Shown piece by piece: positions 34,590 through 45,305 of a stretch of 64,000 nucleotides of DNA (positions are counted from its first letter, which is position 1; every line of letters begins with the position of its first letter). Origin of the DNA: Monodelphis domestica (lineage: Eukaryota > Chordata > Mammalia > Didelphimorphia > Didelphidae); contig NC_077233.1 in the NCBI RefSeq assembly GCF_027887165.1, forward strand, positions 185,075,887 through 185,139,886, written 5' to 3'. The notes beneath the pieces are model-generated. The model ran no database searches. It was not told where the DNA came from and saw only the letters and a program-made list of their open reading frames with translations. The position numbers and the translations under genes are program-made.

Positions 34590-34973
34590 ACTTTGTTGAT
34601 GTTCAGTTGGATCCAACTCTTCGTGATCCCATAAACCATTACACACCAGGTCCTTCTATAATCCACTATCTCTCAACCTCTGTCCAAGTTCATGTTCATT
34701 GTTTATATGACATTCTCTCTCCATACCATCTTCTACCATTGCCTTCTCCTTTTGCCTTCAATCTTTCCCAAACAGGGTCTTTCTCAGTGGGTTCATTATG
34801 TGGCCAAAGTATTTAAGCTTTTGTATTTGACCTTCCAGTGAATCGTCTGAATTATTTTCTTTGAGCATTGACTGATTTGATCTCCTTCTTAGGGTGATGC
34901 TCATAAGTCTTTAGCACCACAATTCAAAAGTGTCAATTCTGCAGTGTTCAGCTTTCCCTGTAATCCAAGTCTT
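34590..34973 (-). mobile_element. RTE/BovB-like LINE, first part
   Basis: On the plus strand it reads 'ttcagttggatccaactctt', 'cgtgatcccataaaccatta', 'ttgccttcaatctttcccaa', 'cttccagtgaatcgtctgaa', 'agcaccacaattcaaaagtg'. This is the reversed 3' part of the RTE/BovB-type LINE common in marsupials. A (TGA)n-like tail (34553-34583) borders it. The element resumes at about 38109 after an L1 insertion. Confidence 0.75.
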
Positions 34974-35457
34974 GGGGACAGAGTCAAGATGGCAGCTTAG
35001 AAACAGCAAAAATCAATTCCTCTGTGAAAACCTCTCCACACCAATCAAAAACAAAGCGCTTCAAGGGGGACAGAAAACCAAATCCAACAAGAAGACAGAG
35101 CTGAAGGACCCTCCTGCTTGATTCAACTTAAAAGGTACACAGAGAAGGTTGAATTCTTAGGTTTAAGGAAAAGAAAGAAGGAAGGTCCCAGGCTCCCTCC
35201 CCCCACCTACTCTGCTGAACTCCGGTAATTGGTGGGAACTCAGGGCTAGGGCTTCAACTGGGATGGAGTGCCTTGCTAACTACAGGAAGCTTGGGGCTCT
35301 GACTATAGCTGGCAAGGAGGCAGCTGGAAGAAAGAAGCAGAGAAGAGGGCAGCTGGTCACAGCCTTCTGCCACCACATCTCCATCTTGGACCTCTGCCTC
35401 TGGAAATTTTGGCCTCAGGGTACATTCAGCTCTGCAGATCAGCCACCCAGCTGCCCC
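34974..35457 (+). promoter_or_regulatory. L1 5'UTR with YY1-type start
   Basis: The first bases GGGGACAGAGTCAAGATGGC match the L1 5' end (human GGGGGAGGAGCCAAGATGGC), including the CAAGATGGC YY1 site (34985-34993), and 'agaaacagc' follows as in human L1. The rest of the 480 bases is GC-richer than its surroundings and unlike other repeats here. Confidence 0.65.
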
Positions 35458-36365
35458 CTGCTTGTCATTTCTTACAGCACAATAATATTCCACCACAATC
35501 ACATGCCACAACTTGTTTAGCCATTTCCTACTTGATGGGCATCCCCTCAATTTCTAACTTTTTGCCACCACAAAGACATGCTATAAGTATTTTAGAACAT
35601 ATAGATTTTTTTCCCTTTATTCTCCTGTTCACCTGAGGAAATAAACCTAATTGCTGAGTATTTCTGGGTCAACAAATATATACACCATTTTATAACTCTT
35701 TGGGCATAATTACAGATTACTCTCCAAAATGGTTGGATCAAGTCACAGTTCCACCAACATGTATGTGTTTCTGTTTTTCTACAGTCCCTCCAACATTTGT
35801 CATTTTTCCCTTTTATTATTTTAGCCAATATGGTGGGTATGAGATGATATATCAGAGTTGTTTTGATTTATATGTCTCTAATAAAAAATGATTTAGAGCA
35901 TTTTTTCATATGGTTATATTATAGGTTTGATTTCTTTATCTAAAAACTGCTCTGTTAATATCTTTTGACCGTTTATCTATTGGGGAATGGCTCATATTCT
36001 TATATGTGTGACAAGGTTCTCTATATATTTGAGATATGAGCATTCTGAGAAACTGTCTATCAAATTTTCACCCAAATCTCTATTTTCCTTCTAATCTTGG
36101 CTACATTAGTTTTATTTGTACAAGCCTTTTTAAAATTAAATGCAATCAAAATTATCCATTTTACTTCTCACAAACCTTTCTACCTCTTGCTTAGTCATAA
36201 AATTTTCTCCTATCCCTAAGTCTAATTGGTAAAATGCTCCCTAGTATTCTAATTTGCTTATAATATCTCCCTTTACATCTAGTCATGTATCCATTCTAAT
36301 CTTATTTTATAGTTTCTGCCACACTGCTTTCCAGTTTCCCCAACAATGTTTGCCAAATACTGAAT
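35458..36365 (-). mobile_element. L1 ORF2 C-terminal segment, inverted
   Basis: Minus-strand reading gives WLNKLWHVIVVEYYCAVRND (human IDWIKKMWHIYTMEYYAAIKND), CWRDCRKTETHTCWWNCDLI (human CWRGCGEIGTLLHCWWDCKL) and, further upstream, a decayed match to the human segment WCWENWLAICRKL. Confidence 0.82.
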
Positions 36366-38108
36366 TCTTATCCCCAAATTTAAAATAAATATACCCAGAT
36401 AAATACCAAACTGGAAATCCTAAAGATTAAATGTGAGATTAACAAAATTGAATGTAAGAAAACCATTGAGTTAATAAAACTGAGACTTCATTTTATGAAA
36501 AAAACAACAAAATAAACCATTTGTTCATATGTTCTCAAAAAGAGAGAGTAGAAGACCAAATCACCAGCATCAAAAATGAAAAGGATAAATTTACCAATAA
36601 TGATGAAATCAAACCAATTATTAGAAGTTACTTGCCCAATTATATTCCAACAAATTTAATTCCTTTTATGAAACAAATATGTTGCTAATATCTAAACCAG
36701 GAAAAGCAAAATCAGAGAAATAAAATTATAGACCAATTTAATAAATATAGATGCAAAAATCCCAAGTTAAGTATTACACAAGACTATAACAATATGCCAC
36801 AAAGATTATACATTATGACCAAACAGGATTTATACTAGGTATGCAGGGATTGCTTAATATAAGGAAAACTACTAACATAATCTATTACATTAACAACAAA
36901 AGTAATTAAAATCATATTATATCAATAGTTGCAGAAAAACCTTTTGACAAAATATAAAATTCTTTCATATTAAAAACATTTGAAAGCATAATTATAAATA
37001 GATTTTTCATTAGAATTATAAGAAGCATATACTTAAAACTATCAGCAAATATTATCTGTAATGGAGATAAGTTAGAAACCTCTAGAAGGTCAGTAGGATG
37101 CCCACTATTACCATTATTATTTAATATTCTATTAGAAAAGCTAGCATGGGCAGCTGGGTAGCTCAGTGGATTGAAAGTCAGGCCTAGAGATGGGAGGTCC
37201 TAGGTTCAAATCTGTTCTCAGACATTTCCTAGCTGTATGACCCTAGGCAAGTCACTTAACCCCCATTGCCTAGCCCTTACCAATCTTCTGCCTTGGAACT
37301 AATCCACAGTATTGATTCCAAGACAGAAGGTAAGGGTTTAAAAAAAATGTTTTTAAAGAAATGCTAGCAATAACAATAAAAGAAGAAAGTAATTGCAGAA
37401 ATTAGAATGGGCAAAGATAATAAAACTATCTCTTTTCAAAGATGATATAATGGCATAGGTAGAAAATCCTAGAGATTTAACTAAAAAATTATTTGAAACT
37501 ATCAATAACTTCAGCAAAGTAGCAGGATATAAAATAAATCCATAAATCATCAACATTTCTACATATTACCAGGAAAGCCCTGCAAGAAGAGATAGTAAGA
37601 GATGTCCCATTTAAAATAAAAGTGAAACAAAATATCCTAGTTAGAAAAATAAAATAAAATAGCCAATCATAGATAGATTAAATAGAGTGTATATCTACCA
37701 AAATAAACCCAGGAACTACATGAACATAATTATTAAACAGGTTTTACACATATAAAATAATATTTTAATAATTGGACAACTATTTATTATTCATGAGTGG
37801 GCAGAGCCAATATAATTAAAATGACAATCCTATCTAAACTAATCTATTTATTCAATGCCATCCCAATTAAATTATCACAAAATTATTTTATTGAACTAAA
37901 AAAATTCATTTGGAAGAGCAAAAGGTCAAGAGTATCAAAAAAGTTAATGGGAAAAACAGGTAAAGGAAGGAGGTCTAGTGATGTCAGATTTTAAAGCAAT
38001 ATTATCAAAACTATCTGGCTAAGAAATAGAAAAGTAGATCAATGAAACAGAACAGACATACCAATAAATAGTACAAAAGATTATAGGGTTGACAAAAGCA
38101 TAGCCCTA
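36366..38108 (+). mobile_element. L1 ORF2 reverse-transcriptase segment
   Basis: In order: 'accaatttaataaatataga', [24 protein letters not shown] (human AEKAFDKI), CPLLPLLFNILLEKLA (human CPLSPLLFNIVLEVLA), NNFSKVAGYKI (human SNFSKVSGYKI) and FNAIPIKL (human FNAIPIKL). A stretch of roughly 190 bases of the usual ORF2 appears missing near 36660. A SINE interrupts it. Confidence 0.85.
37147..37362 (+). repeat. marsupial SINE nested in L1 ORF2
   Basis: Complete copy flanked by GCTAGCA (37140-37146 and 37363-37369). Order of events here: RTE, then L1, then SINE. Confidence 0.9.
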
Positions 38109-38175
38109 TTCTTCAGACATACCTTGTTACTAGAAAAACCATAGCTTTGACTATACAGTTTAAACTAGGAGACCA
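38109..38175 (-). mobile_element. RTE/BovB-like LINE, continuation
   Basis: 'cttgttactagaaaaaccat' and 'agctttgactatacag' continue the RTE sequence interrupted at 34973, showing that everything between was inserted later. Confidence 0.6.
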
Positions 38176-38639
38176 TAATCTTAGCATGTGATAACCTGTC
38201 TTTCCTTGTTCACACTTCCTATCATGCTTAATGATCTAGAACTGCAGTTGTGGAGGCAATTTGACCTAAGTATATCTTCTTAGGCTACAGACACCAAAGT
38301 CACAGTTCCACTCTGAACTGCTTTAAATTTGGCTGGTTAGTCCTCAAGGGTAGGAGAGTGAGTATGTCTTTGCCCTCTACTATTCTGAATTAACCAGATT
38401 GGAAGATCTAATAGCCCTTCTGCTCACCCCTTGCCAGAGTTTGTGAATTTTCATAGTAATGCATGTTCTTGTTCCTGAAAAAAAAATTACTCTCATAAGA
38501 GATTGTGGTTTAATATCCATTTAGTTGTCTGTTTTACATGCCTGTGTCCACCTACTTGTGCTTATCTTATATGGGAAACCTCCCTCCCCAAAGACAGAGA
38601 GTTCTAGTCTTTGTGGTTTTTTCTCCACATCCCGCACAC
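38176..38639. other. unique sequence
   Basis: Nothing recognised. Confidence 0.25.
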
Positions 38640-38882
38640 CATTCTAGCTGAAGTCCTTATCACTTCTCTCCTGGACTATTGCCATAGGCTCTACCTCAAG
38701 CCTCTCCTTAGTCTAATCCATCCTCTGTAGAATCAATAATTTTCTCAAAGCCCATGTCTTATGATCTCTTACTCAATGACTGAACTCCAGCAGCTCCCTG
38801 TTTTGTAAGGATCAAATATAAATTCCTTGGATTGCCATTTAAAAGTCTTCACATTTCATCTCTTTGCTACCTTTCTAATCAT

Positions 38883-39068
38883 TTTTTTTAAAAAAACTTT
38901 TACCTTCCATCTTGGAATCAATACTGTATATTGACCCCCTATCGCTTAGGGGGTCAAGTGACTTGCCCAGGGTCACACAGCTAGGAAGTGTCTGAGATCC
39001 AATTTGAACCCAGGACCTCCTGTCTTTGGGTCTGGCTCTCAACCACTGAACCACCCAGCTGCCCCCAA
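38883..39068 (-). repeat. SINE nested in the L2
   Basis: Reversed SINE flanked by TCTAATCAT (38874-38882 and 39069-39077). The usual 3' middle part is replaced by a short palindrome GACCCCCTATCGCTTAGGGG (38934-38953) and its completion. Confidence 0.85.
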
Positions 39069-39334
39069 TCTAATCATCTTAATATTCTTCCTCACAACTT
39101 TTCAGTCTAGCCATACATACTATCCCACTTGCTTTTCTTCACAAATATACCACCTCTTGACCACATGCCTTTATATACCAGATGTTCCCTGTGACTTGAA
39201 TGCTCTCCTTCCTCTCCTTCAACCCATCAGGAATGTTTGATTTTCTTGAGCATTCAGTTTTGTCACCATTTTCTTTGTGATGCCCTTCCTGATCCCCGCC
39301 AGTTGTTAATGTACTCTTTCTCAAAACTACTTTG

Positions 39335-39515
39335 TATGTTGACTTTAAAAGATTACTCTATTGCAAATATTAATAATATGGAAATAGGTTTTGAACAATG
39401 ATACATGTAACCCAATGGAATTGCTCATTGGCTACAGGAGGGGGGAGGAAGGAGGGAGAGGAAAGAACATGAATCATGTAACCATGGAAAAATATTCTTA
39501 ATTAATTAATTAAAG
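39335..39515 (+). mobile_element. L1 3'UTR fragment nested in the L2
   Basis: 'aataatatggaaataggttt', 'acaatgatacatgtaaccca', 'aaagaacatgaatcatgtaa' and an A-rich tail. Flanked by AACTACTTTG and AACTACCTTG (39325-39334 and 39516-39525). Confidence 0.82.
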
Positions 39516-39690
39516 AACTACCTTGATTTCCTCTTGTGTGTCTCTATATAATGGATATATTGTGTATCTACATGCTATTCCCGCCTTTAGACGTAAACTC
39601 CTTGAAGACAAGTCATTTCCCTGTTGGTTTTGTATCCCTATCAGTTAGCACAGTGCCTGACCAAAATGTTTGGTGATGAATTGATTGCTT

Positions 39691-40344
39691 TTTGGGCAGC
39701 ACTTAAGTGGGTTTTCATGAGCAGGGAGCCACTCTGGAGGGGGAAGGGAGTACCTTTTAGAGCAGGGGTTTAATTAATTATTGGAAGGAGGAAATATCTT
39801 GCGAGCTAACTTCATTCGGCCAGCCAACCTGAACAGATTTGTCCTCCTCTGTGTTTATGCCTTTAGGACTTGAAAGTATTGGTGCTTCTTTTTCACCGAA
39901 GTCTTCCTTTTAAGGGATTCATAAAATGACAAAATCACGTAGTAGTGTGGGTCTAGCTTAGGAGCTCCAATTTCCTCTCTAGCCACCAGGTGGCGCTCAT
40001 ACTCATCCCTATGGTTTCTCCCGGTTCGCCCATACCCACGGAGGAGCTGCAGTTCTAAGCTTGTCAGGGTCCCCAAGCTCCAATCCCTAAGCCGTGCTGC
40101 CGCTGGCGAGGATCTGGCCCTAGCAAAATGAGCTCGGAGGCTCCCACCAAATGGAAGAGGCTGTTTTTCAGGAAGTGCTAGTCATACGATCTTGGTTTAA
40201 TATCAAACATTCTTGGCTATTCCGTGCAGTGTTTATTTACTCAGTACATAATCAATAGGCTAGTAAATAGTACACGATAACTAGGTAACAAAGCACAGTA
40301 AATATGTTTACAGTCTGCCAAGCTGCCAGTAGCCAGGGGCTGCT
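39691..40344. other. unique sequence containing the CTCF site
   Basis: No repeat is recognised. Scattered CpGs occur near 40010-40110. The CTCF core at 39983 is the only named site. Confidence 0.35.
39983..39996 (+). promoter_or_regulatory. CTCF core motif
   Basis: CCACCAGGTGGCGC fits the CTCF core CCASYAGRKGGCRS at all 14 positions, in forward orientation. It lies in non-repetitive sequence, so it is not a SINE-borne copy. Confidence 0.65.
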
Positions 40345-40585
40345 CCGAGGTGCAGTAGACTGAGCAGGGGGCCAAGAGTTTTCTTGAATTCTAATTCAGC
40401 CTCAGACACTTACTAGCTTGGGTGACCCTGGACAAGTCACTCAACCCTATTTGCCTCCGTTTTCTCATTTGTAAAATGGGCTGGAGAAGGGAATGGCAAG
40501 CCACACAGTGTCTTTCCCTAGATAACTCCAAATGGGATCATAAGAAGTCCAAAATGGCCGAAAACAAATGAAAAACAACAGCAAA
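40345..40585 (+). repeat. MAR1-type SINE
   Basis: 'cagcctcagacacttactag', 'ttctcatttgtaaaatgggc', 'ccaaaatggccgaaaacaaa' at the 3' end. Confidence 0.75.
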
Positions 40586-41194
40586 AGCACTCCTAACCCT
40601 CTACTTTTCAAACCCCATAAGGTCCTCTGGCCAAAGACTCTATCTGAACCCAAGAATTCCAGGAAATGTTCGGCTTGAGATTATTTTGTTCCCTCTGGAG
40701 GGGGCAAAGGAGTACCAGTTTAAAGCTCCTCTCACAGGATGAAAAGGCTAAAGCTCCGGGGGACTGTTGAACCTGGACCTCACAGCACAGGCTGTGGTCT
40801 TGGGAGCTCAGCTTAGCCTGGGGATGGAGCTCAGGTCAGGTATAAATGGAAATATATGTTCTGGGGCTTCAGCTGTCAAGCTTTTGGCTGGGAGCTCTGA
40901 GTCCTACTCAAGAGATGAGCTGTACTCAGCGATGCCCGAGTCCCTCTTTCTCTTCCATCTTGGGGCACTTCTCTGCTTCAGCTGTGCTCTCTTCCCACTT
41001 ACTCTCCACACACCCTGGCCAGTTCTCTGCTTCTCACAGCAGGATACTGAAAGGGACACTGTATCTCCAGGGATAAACTGGCAATAAAGTAGCTGTGCTT
41101 TGTCCATCATGGGGCTTCTGTAACAAGCACCCCGCAAACCTTTGCAATCTAGATTTTCCAATACTTCAAGAAATTCACTTTTCCACCCATATAG
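40586..41194. other. unique sequence
   Basis: Frames of 76-106 codons (40767-41087, plus; 40904-41197, minus) overlap each other and resemble nothing known to me. Confidence 0.3.
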
Positions 41195-41745
41195 CAACTA
41201 GTTGGAGCTGTGGATAGATTCCTGGGCTGGGAATCAGAAAGATGTTCATCTAGATTCTACTTACTGGCTTGTGACAACCTTTGTCTGCCTCAGTTTCCTC
41301 AACTAGAAAATGGGGGTAACATTAACACTTACCTTCCAAAATTAGTGAGGATCAAATGAGATATTTTTTTGTTGGAAAATTTAATTTAATTAATTAATTT
41401 GGAAAATTTTTCATGGTTACAAGATTCATGTCCTTTTCCTTCCTTTCCCCCCATAGCCAACACACAATTCCATTGGGTTTTACGGGTATCATTGATCCTG
41501 ACCTATTTTCATATTATTGATTTTTGCACCAGGGTGATCCTTTAGAGTCTATATTCCCACCAACCCATGTGATCAAGCAGTTGTTTTTCTTCTGTATTTC
41601 TATTCCCACAGTTCTTCCTCTGAATGTGGATAGTGTTCTTTCTCATAAGTCCAAATGAGATATTATTTGTAAAAACAAAAAAAAAACAATTGCTTAACAC
41701 AGTGCCAGACATACAGTTAGCACACTATAAATGCTTATTTCCTCC
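41195..41745 (+). repeat. MIR/THER1 SINE split by an L1 fragment
   Basis: The left half 'tgtctgcctcagtttcctca', 'gtgaggatcaaatgagatat' continues after the L1 with 'gcttaacacagtgccagaca' and 'ataaatgcttatt'. Confidence 0.75.
41366..41651 (-). mobile_element. L1 3'UTR fragment nested in the MIR/THER1
   Basis: Reversed L1 3' end ('acacacaattccattgggtt', 'agggtgatcctttagagtct') with a perfect 13-base target duplication CAAATGAGATATT (41353-41365 and 41652-41664). Confidence 0.9.
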
Positions 41746-41829
41746 TTTGCCATGTGACTATTCTCTCCATATGTGTAATATGTATTTATACATAAACATA
41801 CATAGTATATATAGGAATTCTGCCAGGAC

Positions 41830-42100
41830 TCAACTGACAAATTTTTTTTCAAAAATTTATTAATTTGTTTGTTACATTAGAATATTTAGTTAACTTCCTC
41901 CCTCCCTTTCCTACCCCATTAGAGAAAGTATCATTTGGCAAAAAGATATAAGAAAATTTTGCCTTACTTATCTCTATGTATCTGGAGGTGGACCTATACA
42001 AATCATTCTTCAAACAATATTTCTACTGTTTTATATAATGTTCTCTTGGTTTTGCTCACTTCATTTGTTATAATTTCATGTAGGACTAGAACAACTTTTG
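41830..42100 (-). mobile_element. older L1/HAL1 3' fragment
   Basis: 'ttatataatgttctcttggt' and 'tttgctcacttcattt' are the reversed form of the L1/HAL1 3' words 'agaaccaggagaacattg'. Divergence is high. Confidence 0.45.
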
Positions 42101-42235
42101 GAACTGGTCTGAAAGGAATTGTCTGGCAAACATCTTCTGGTGACCAGTCCATCTGATTTTAGTAACCAACTTGGTTAGCCATACATTTGACGAGTCACTT
42201 TTTTATATGGGTGTAGGATGTGGGGTTTTGGTTTT

Positions 42236-42425
42236 TAAAAGATTCCTCTCTTACAAAAATTAATAATATGGAAATAGGTATTGAGTGATGATACATATAC
42301 AGCCCAGTGGAATTGCTTGTTGGCTCTGGGAGAGGGGAAGGAGAGGGGAAGGAAAGGGGAGGGAAAGAACATGAATCATGTAACCATGGAAGAACACTTA
42401 AAAATAAATTAACCCATTAAAAAAT
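42236..42425 (+). mobile_element. L1 3'UTR fragment
   Basis: 'aataatatggaaataggtat', 'cccagtggaattgcttgttg', 'gaacatgaatcatgtaacca', then an A-rich tail. Confidence 0.8.
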
Positions 42426-42539
42426 AATTTAAAAAACCAAAAGCCTTTCTCCATTCTGGGAATAGCCTGGTGATGCTCCCTGGCTTATCAACGTCTTTCC
42501 AAACTGTGCTTCTCAGAACTGAACACAATATTTTATTTT

Positions 42540-42725
42540 AAAAAAAACCTTAACCTTTTGTCTTAGAATTGATATGAAATATAAAACTCAAGACAGAAGA
42601 CTAGGAAGGACTAGGCAATTCAGGTTAAGTGACTTGCCCAGGATCACACAGTCTGAGATCAGAGTTGAACCCAGGATCTCCTGTCTTTAAGCTTGGCTCT
42701 TGATATTTTGAGTCATCTTGCTGTA
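42540..42725 (-). repeat. diverged tRNA-derived SINE
   Basis: Reversed copy: 'accttttgtcttagaattga', 'gacttgcccaggatcacaca'. Confidence 0.7.
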
Positions 42726-42814
42726 ACTGAATGCAATACTTTCAATTTGTCTGTCCAGGACAGAATATAGAAGGGTTTCTACCTCATCATTCATGGAAGC
42801 TATCCCTCTCTTGC

Positions 42815-43060
42815 TATTCAGTTATTTCAGTAGTGTCAGAGTCTCTGTGACCCCATTTTGGAGGGATTCTCTTGGCAAAAATAGTAGAGTGGTTTGCTGT
42901 TTCTTTTTCCAGCACATTTTACAAATTAGGAAACTGAGGCAAATGGGGTAAATGACTTGCCAAATGACTGACAGCTAGTAAGTATCTGAGGCCAGATTTG
43001 AGTTAAAAAAAAAAAGGAATTTTCCTTATTCCAAATCCACTGCGCCACCTAGCTTCTCCT
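42815..43060 (-). repeat. MAR1-type SINE
   Basis: Reversed copy ending 'ccactgcgccacctagcttc', with an internal A run (42998-43014). Confidence 0.78.
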
Positions 43061-43344
43061 TAATACAACTCAAATCTTTCTCTTAATGTAGCCCCAAATC
43101 ACATAAACTCTTTTGGTGGTCATATCACATTGTGTTTCCACATTGAACTTGCAATCCACTAAAACCCCAAAATCTTTTTCAGATAAACTGCTCTCTAAGT
43201 ACAGTTCCCCATCCTGTATTTAGCAACTTGATTTTTTAAACCAAGTATAAGGCTTTCTGTTTAGTCCTATTTAATTCCATCCTTCTGGGATTACAATCAT
43301 TCTTGCATCTGAAAAAGTTGGGGTGGGGGGTTGGGGAGAGAGCT

Positions 43345-43510
43345 AGGTGGCTCAGTGGACAGAGCACTAAGTCTGGAGTCAGGAGGCCCTGAGTTTAAAT
43401 CTGGCCTCAGACACTTCCTAACTGTGTGACCCTGGGCAAGTCACTTAACTTCCATTGCCTAGCCCTTACATAGTATATTGATAAAGCTAAGAGTTTAAAA
43501 AAAAAAAGGA
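43345..43510 (+). repeat. marsupial tRNA-derived SINE
   Basis: 'gctaggtggctcagtggaca', 'ggcctcagacacttcctaac'; the 3' part is shortened before 'agagtttaaaaaa'. Confidence 0.82.
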
Positions 43511-43851
43511 TGGATGTGTGTGTATCTATTGAAGAAATCAATGCCTTTTCAAACCAAATGGCCAAATATTTAGCACTCCAGCTTCTTCTCATCCCACTTT
43601 TGAGTTTGGTGACATACAACTGACATCTAAGGGGTAGCTCTTCTTGTATCGAGATTTAAAAATCATCAAGGGACCTTTTGCCCATAAGAAAGAATGAGGC
43701 GTGAGAGAAGCACTTCTGCCAATTACCTTGTCATTAGTAGCTCAGAAAGAAAAGAAATAGAACTTGAAAGCAGCCGCCCATAATCCCACGTTATTAAAAC
43801 AAATGAGTTTCTAATGTTCTCCTGTGTAACAAGGAGGTACTAGCATCTGCC
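43511..43851. other. unique sequence
   Basis: Nothing recognised. Confidence 0.25.
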
Positions 43852-44040
43852 CATTACCTTCTGTCTTAGAATCTATACTAAGTATCAGTTCCAAGGCAAA
43901 ACAATGACTAAGGGCTAGGCACTGGGGGTTAAGTGACTTGCCCAGGGTCACATAGCTAAGATGTGTCTGAGGCCAAATTTGAACCTCAGACCTCCTGGCT
44001 CCAAACCTGGCTCTCTATCCACTGAGCCACACATCTGTCC
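43852..44040 (-). repeat. marsupial tRNA-derived SINE
   Basis: Reversed copy: 'ttaccttctgtcttagaatc' to 'tatccactgagccacacatc'. Confidence 0.82.
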
Positions 44041-44109
44041 TGTTGCTGGTGGTCTTCAGGTGGTCTTGGGATAGAAAACAAATCTTGAACTATAACCAAT
44101 CCATAAGAG

Positions 44110-44275
44110 TGCATTCATTCATTCATTCATTCTATAAACATTTATTAAACACCTCCTGTGTTCCTGGAACTGTGCCAAGAGACAAAAATGACAATGTCCC
44201 TTCCCTCAACAAACTTACATTCTACTAGGGAGACCAGAAGGCCAGTTATCATCCTAGATCTATTAAGGATATCTT
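44110..44275 (-). repeat. MIR3/LINE-like old fragment with an (ATTC)n start
   Basis: 'aacatttattaaacacctcc' and 'aacaaacttacattctacta' are the recurrent old-family words. Orientation is uncertain. Confidence 0.45.
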
Positions 44276-44482
44276 TAAAAAAAAAAAAAAACTTTTTCCT
44301 TCTTAGAATCAATACTGTGTATTGGTTCCAAGGCAGAAGAGACATAAGGGTTAGGCAGTGGGGGTTAAGTGACCTACCCAAGGTCACACAGCTAAGAAGT
44401 AAAGTGACTGAGGCCAAATCTGAACCCAAGACCTCCTGTCTCTAGGTCTGGCTCTCAATCCATTGAGCCACCAGCTGCCCCC
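44276..44482 (-). repeat. marsupial tRNA-derived SINE
   Basis: Reversed copy flanked by CTATTAAGGATATCTT (44260-44275) and CTATTAAGGGTATCTT (44483-44498). Confidence 0.9.
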
Positions 44483-44589
44483 TATTAAGGGTATCTTGGC
44501 AGCTTCAGTAGAATATATACCAAGCTTGGTGCTGGTGGGATTTGTGAGGTGCACTTTGTGAAGGCAACCCAGCACTGGACTTTTTTTTT

Positions 44590-44757
44590 TAATGTGATTT
44601 CATCCTGGTGTCAGGTCAGGAGTTGGGAGGACCTGGGTTCAAAATAGGCTTCAGACACTTCCTAGGTAAATGACTTTGGGTAAGTCATTTAACCCTAATT
44701 GCCTAGCCCCTGCTACTCTTCTGTCTTAGAATTGATACTAAGACAGAAGGTAAGAGT
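44590..44757 (+). repeat. tRNA-derived SINE
   Basis: 'gacctgggttcaaaatagg', 'gggtaagtcatttaacccta', 'acagaaggtaagagtttt' at the 3' end, where the next SINE landed. Confidence 0.75.
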
Positions 44758-44893
44758 TTTTTTTTATTTTTATTTTTTAAAAAACCCTTACCTTCCGTAT
44801 TGGAGTCAATACTATGTATTGGCTCCAAGGCAGAAGAGTGGTAAGGGCTAGGCAATGGGGGTTAAGTGACTTGCCCAGGGTCACACAGCTGGG
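44758..44893 (-). repeat. 5'-truncated SINE inserted in another SINE's tail
   Basis: Reversed copy lacking its head, flanked by AGAAGGTAAGAGT (44745-44757 and 44894-44906). Confidence 0.87.
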
Positions 44894-45034
44894 AGAAGGT
44901 AAGAGTCTTTTAAAAAATGTATTATGGCTGGTAGGTTTATAGATTTGGAATTTTTTTTTACACCAAATGATAGATTTAGATAGAATTAAAGCTAGATTAG
45001 TTAGAATTAGAACTAGATTAGAGATTGATAATGG

Positions 45035-45305
45035 TTATGGAAGGAAGGAAATGAATATTTACTATGTGTCAGGCACTGAGCTTTGAACTTGACAAATATT
45101 ATCTCATTAGAGCCTCACAAGAATCTTGAGAATTTGGTGCTATTATTATCATCCCCATTTTACATCTAAGGGAACTGAGGCAGACAACAGGTAAGTGGCT
45201 TGCCTACGGTAATAGAGCTGAGTAAACTAGCCTGTCTGAGGTCAGATTTAAACTTGGTTCTTCCTGATTCCAGACCCAGGCTCTATCCACTGCACAGTAC
45301 CACTA
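45035..45305 (-). repeat. MIR3/MIR-like SINE
   Basis: 'actatgtgtcaggcactgag', 'ccccattttacatctaaggg', 'ccaggctctatccactgca'. Confidence 0.65.

Larger units (their letters stand above)
34974..38108 (+). mobile_element. rearranged L1 insertion inside an RTE
   Basis: Three L1 pieces fill the gap in the RTE. A plus-strand 5'UTR start (34974-35457) is followed by an inverted ORF2 C-terminal piece (35458-36365, reads on minus), then a plus-strand ORF2 piece covering the reverse-transcriptase region (36366-38108). The inverted and direct ORF2 pieces are nearly adjacent in the protein (about human residue 925 and about 940). No poly(A) tail or 3'UTR is present. All frames are decayed. Confidence 0.75.
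38640..39690 (+). mobile_element. L2 LINE, about 0.7 kb, with two nested insertions
   Basis: Starts 'cttatcacttctctcctgga' and 'ctattgccataggctc', continues 'ctccagcagctccctgtttt', then after a SINE 'gttccctgtgacttgaatgc' and 'tgcccttcctgatccc', then after an L1 fragment 'acgtaaactccttgaagaca' and 'cagtgcctgacc'. This is the mammalian L2 order over the last several hundred bases. Confidence 0.8.
42430..43315. mobile_element. CR1/L3-like LINE remnant with two nested SINEs
   Basis: The non-SINE parts read 'gcttctcagaactgaacaca', 'gtctgtccaggacagaatat', 'gtggtcatatcacattgtgt' and 'gcaatccactaaaaccccaa', an order I know from an old amniote LINE family of the CR1/L3 type. Family name uncertain. 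Confidence 0.5.
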
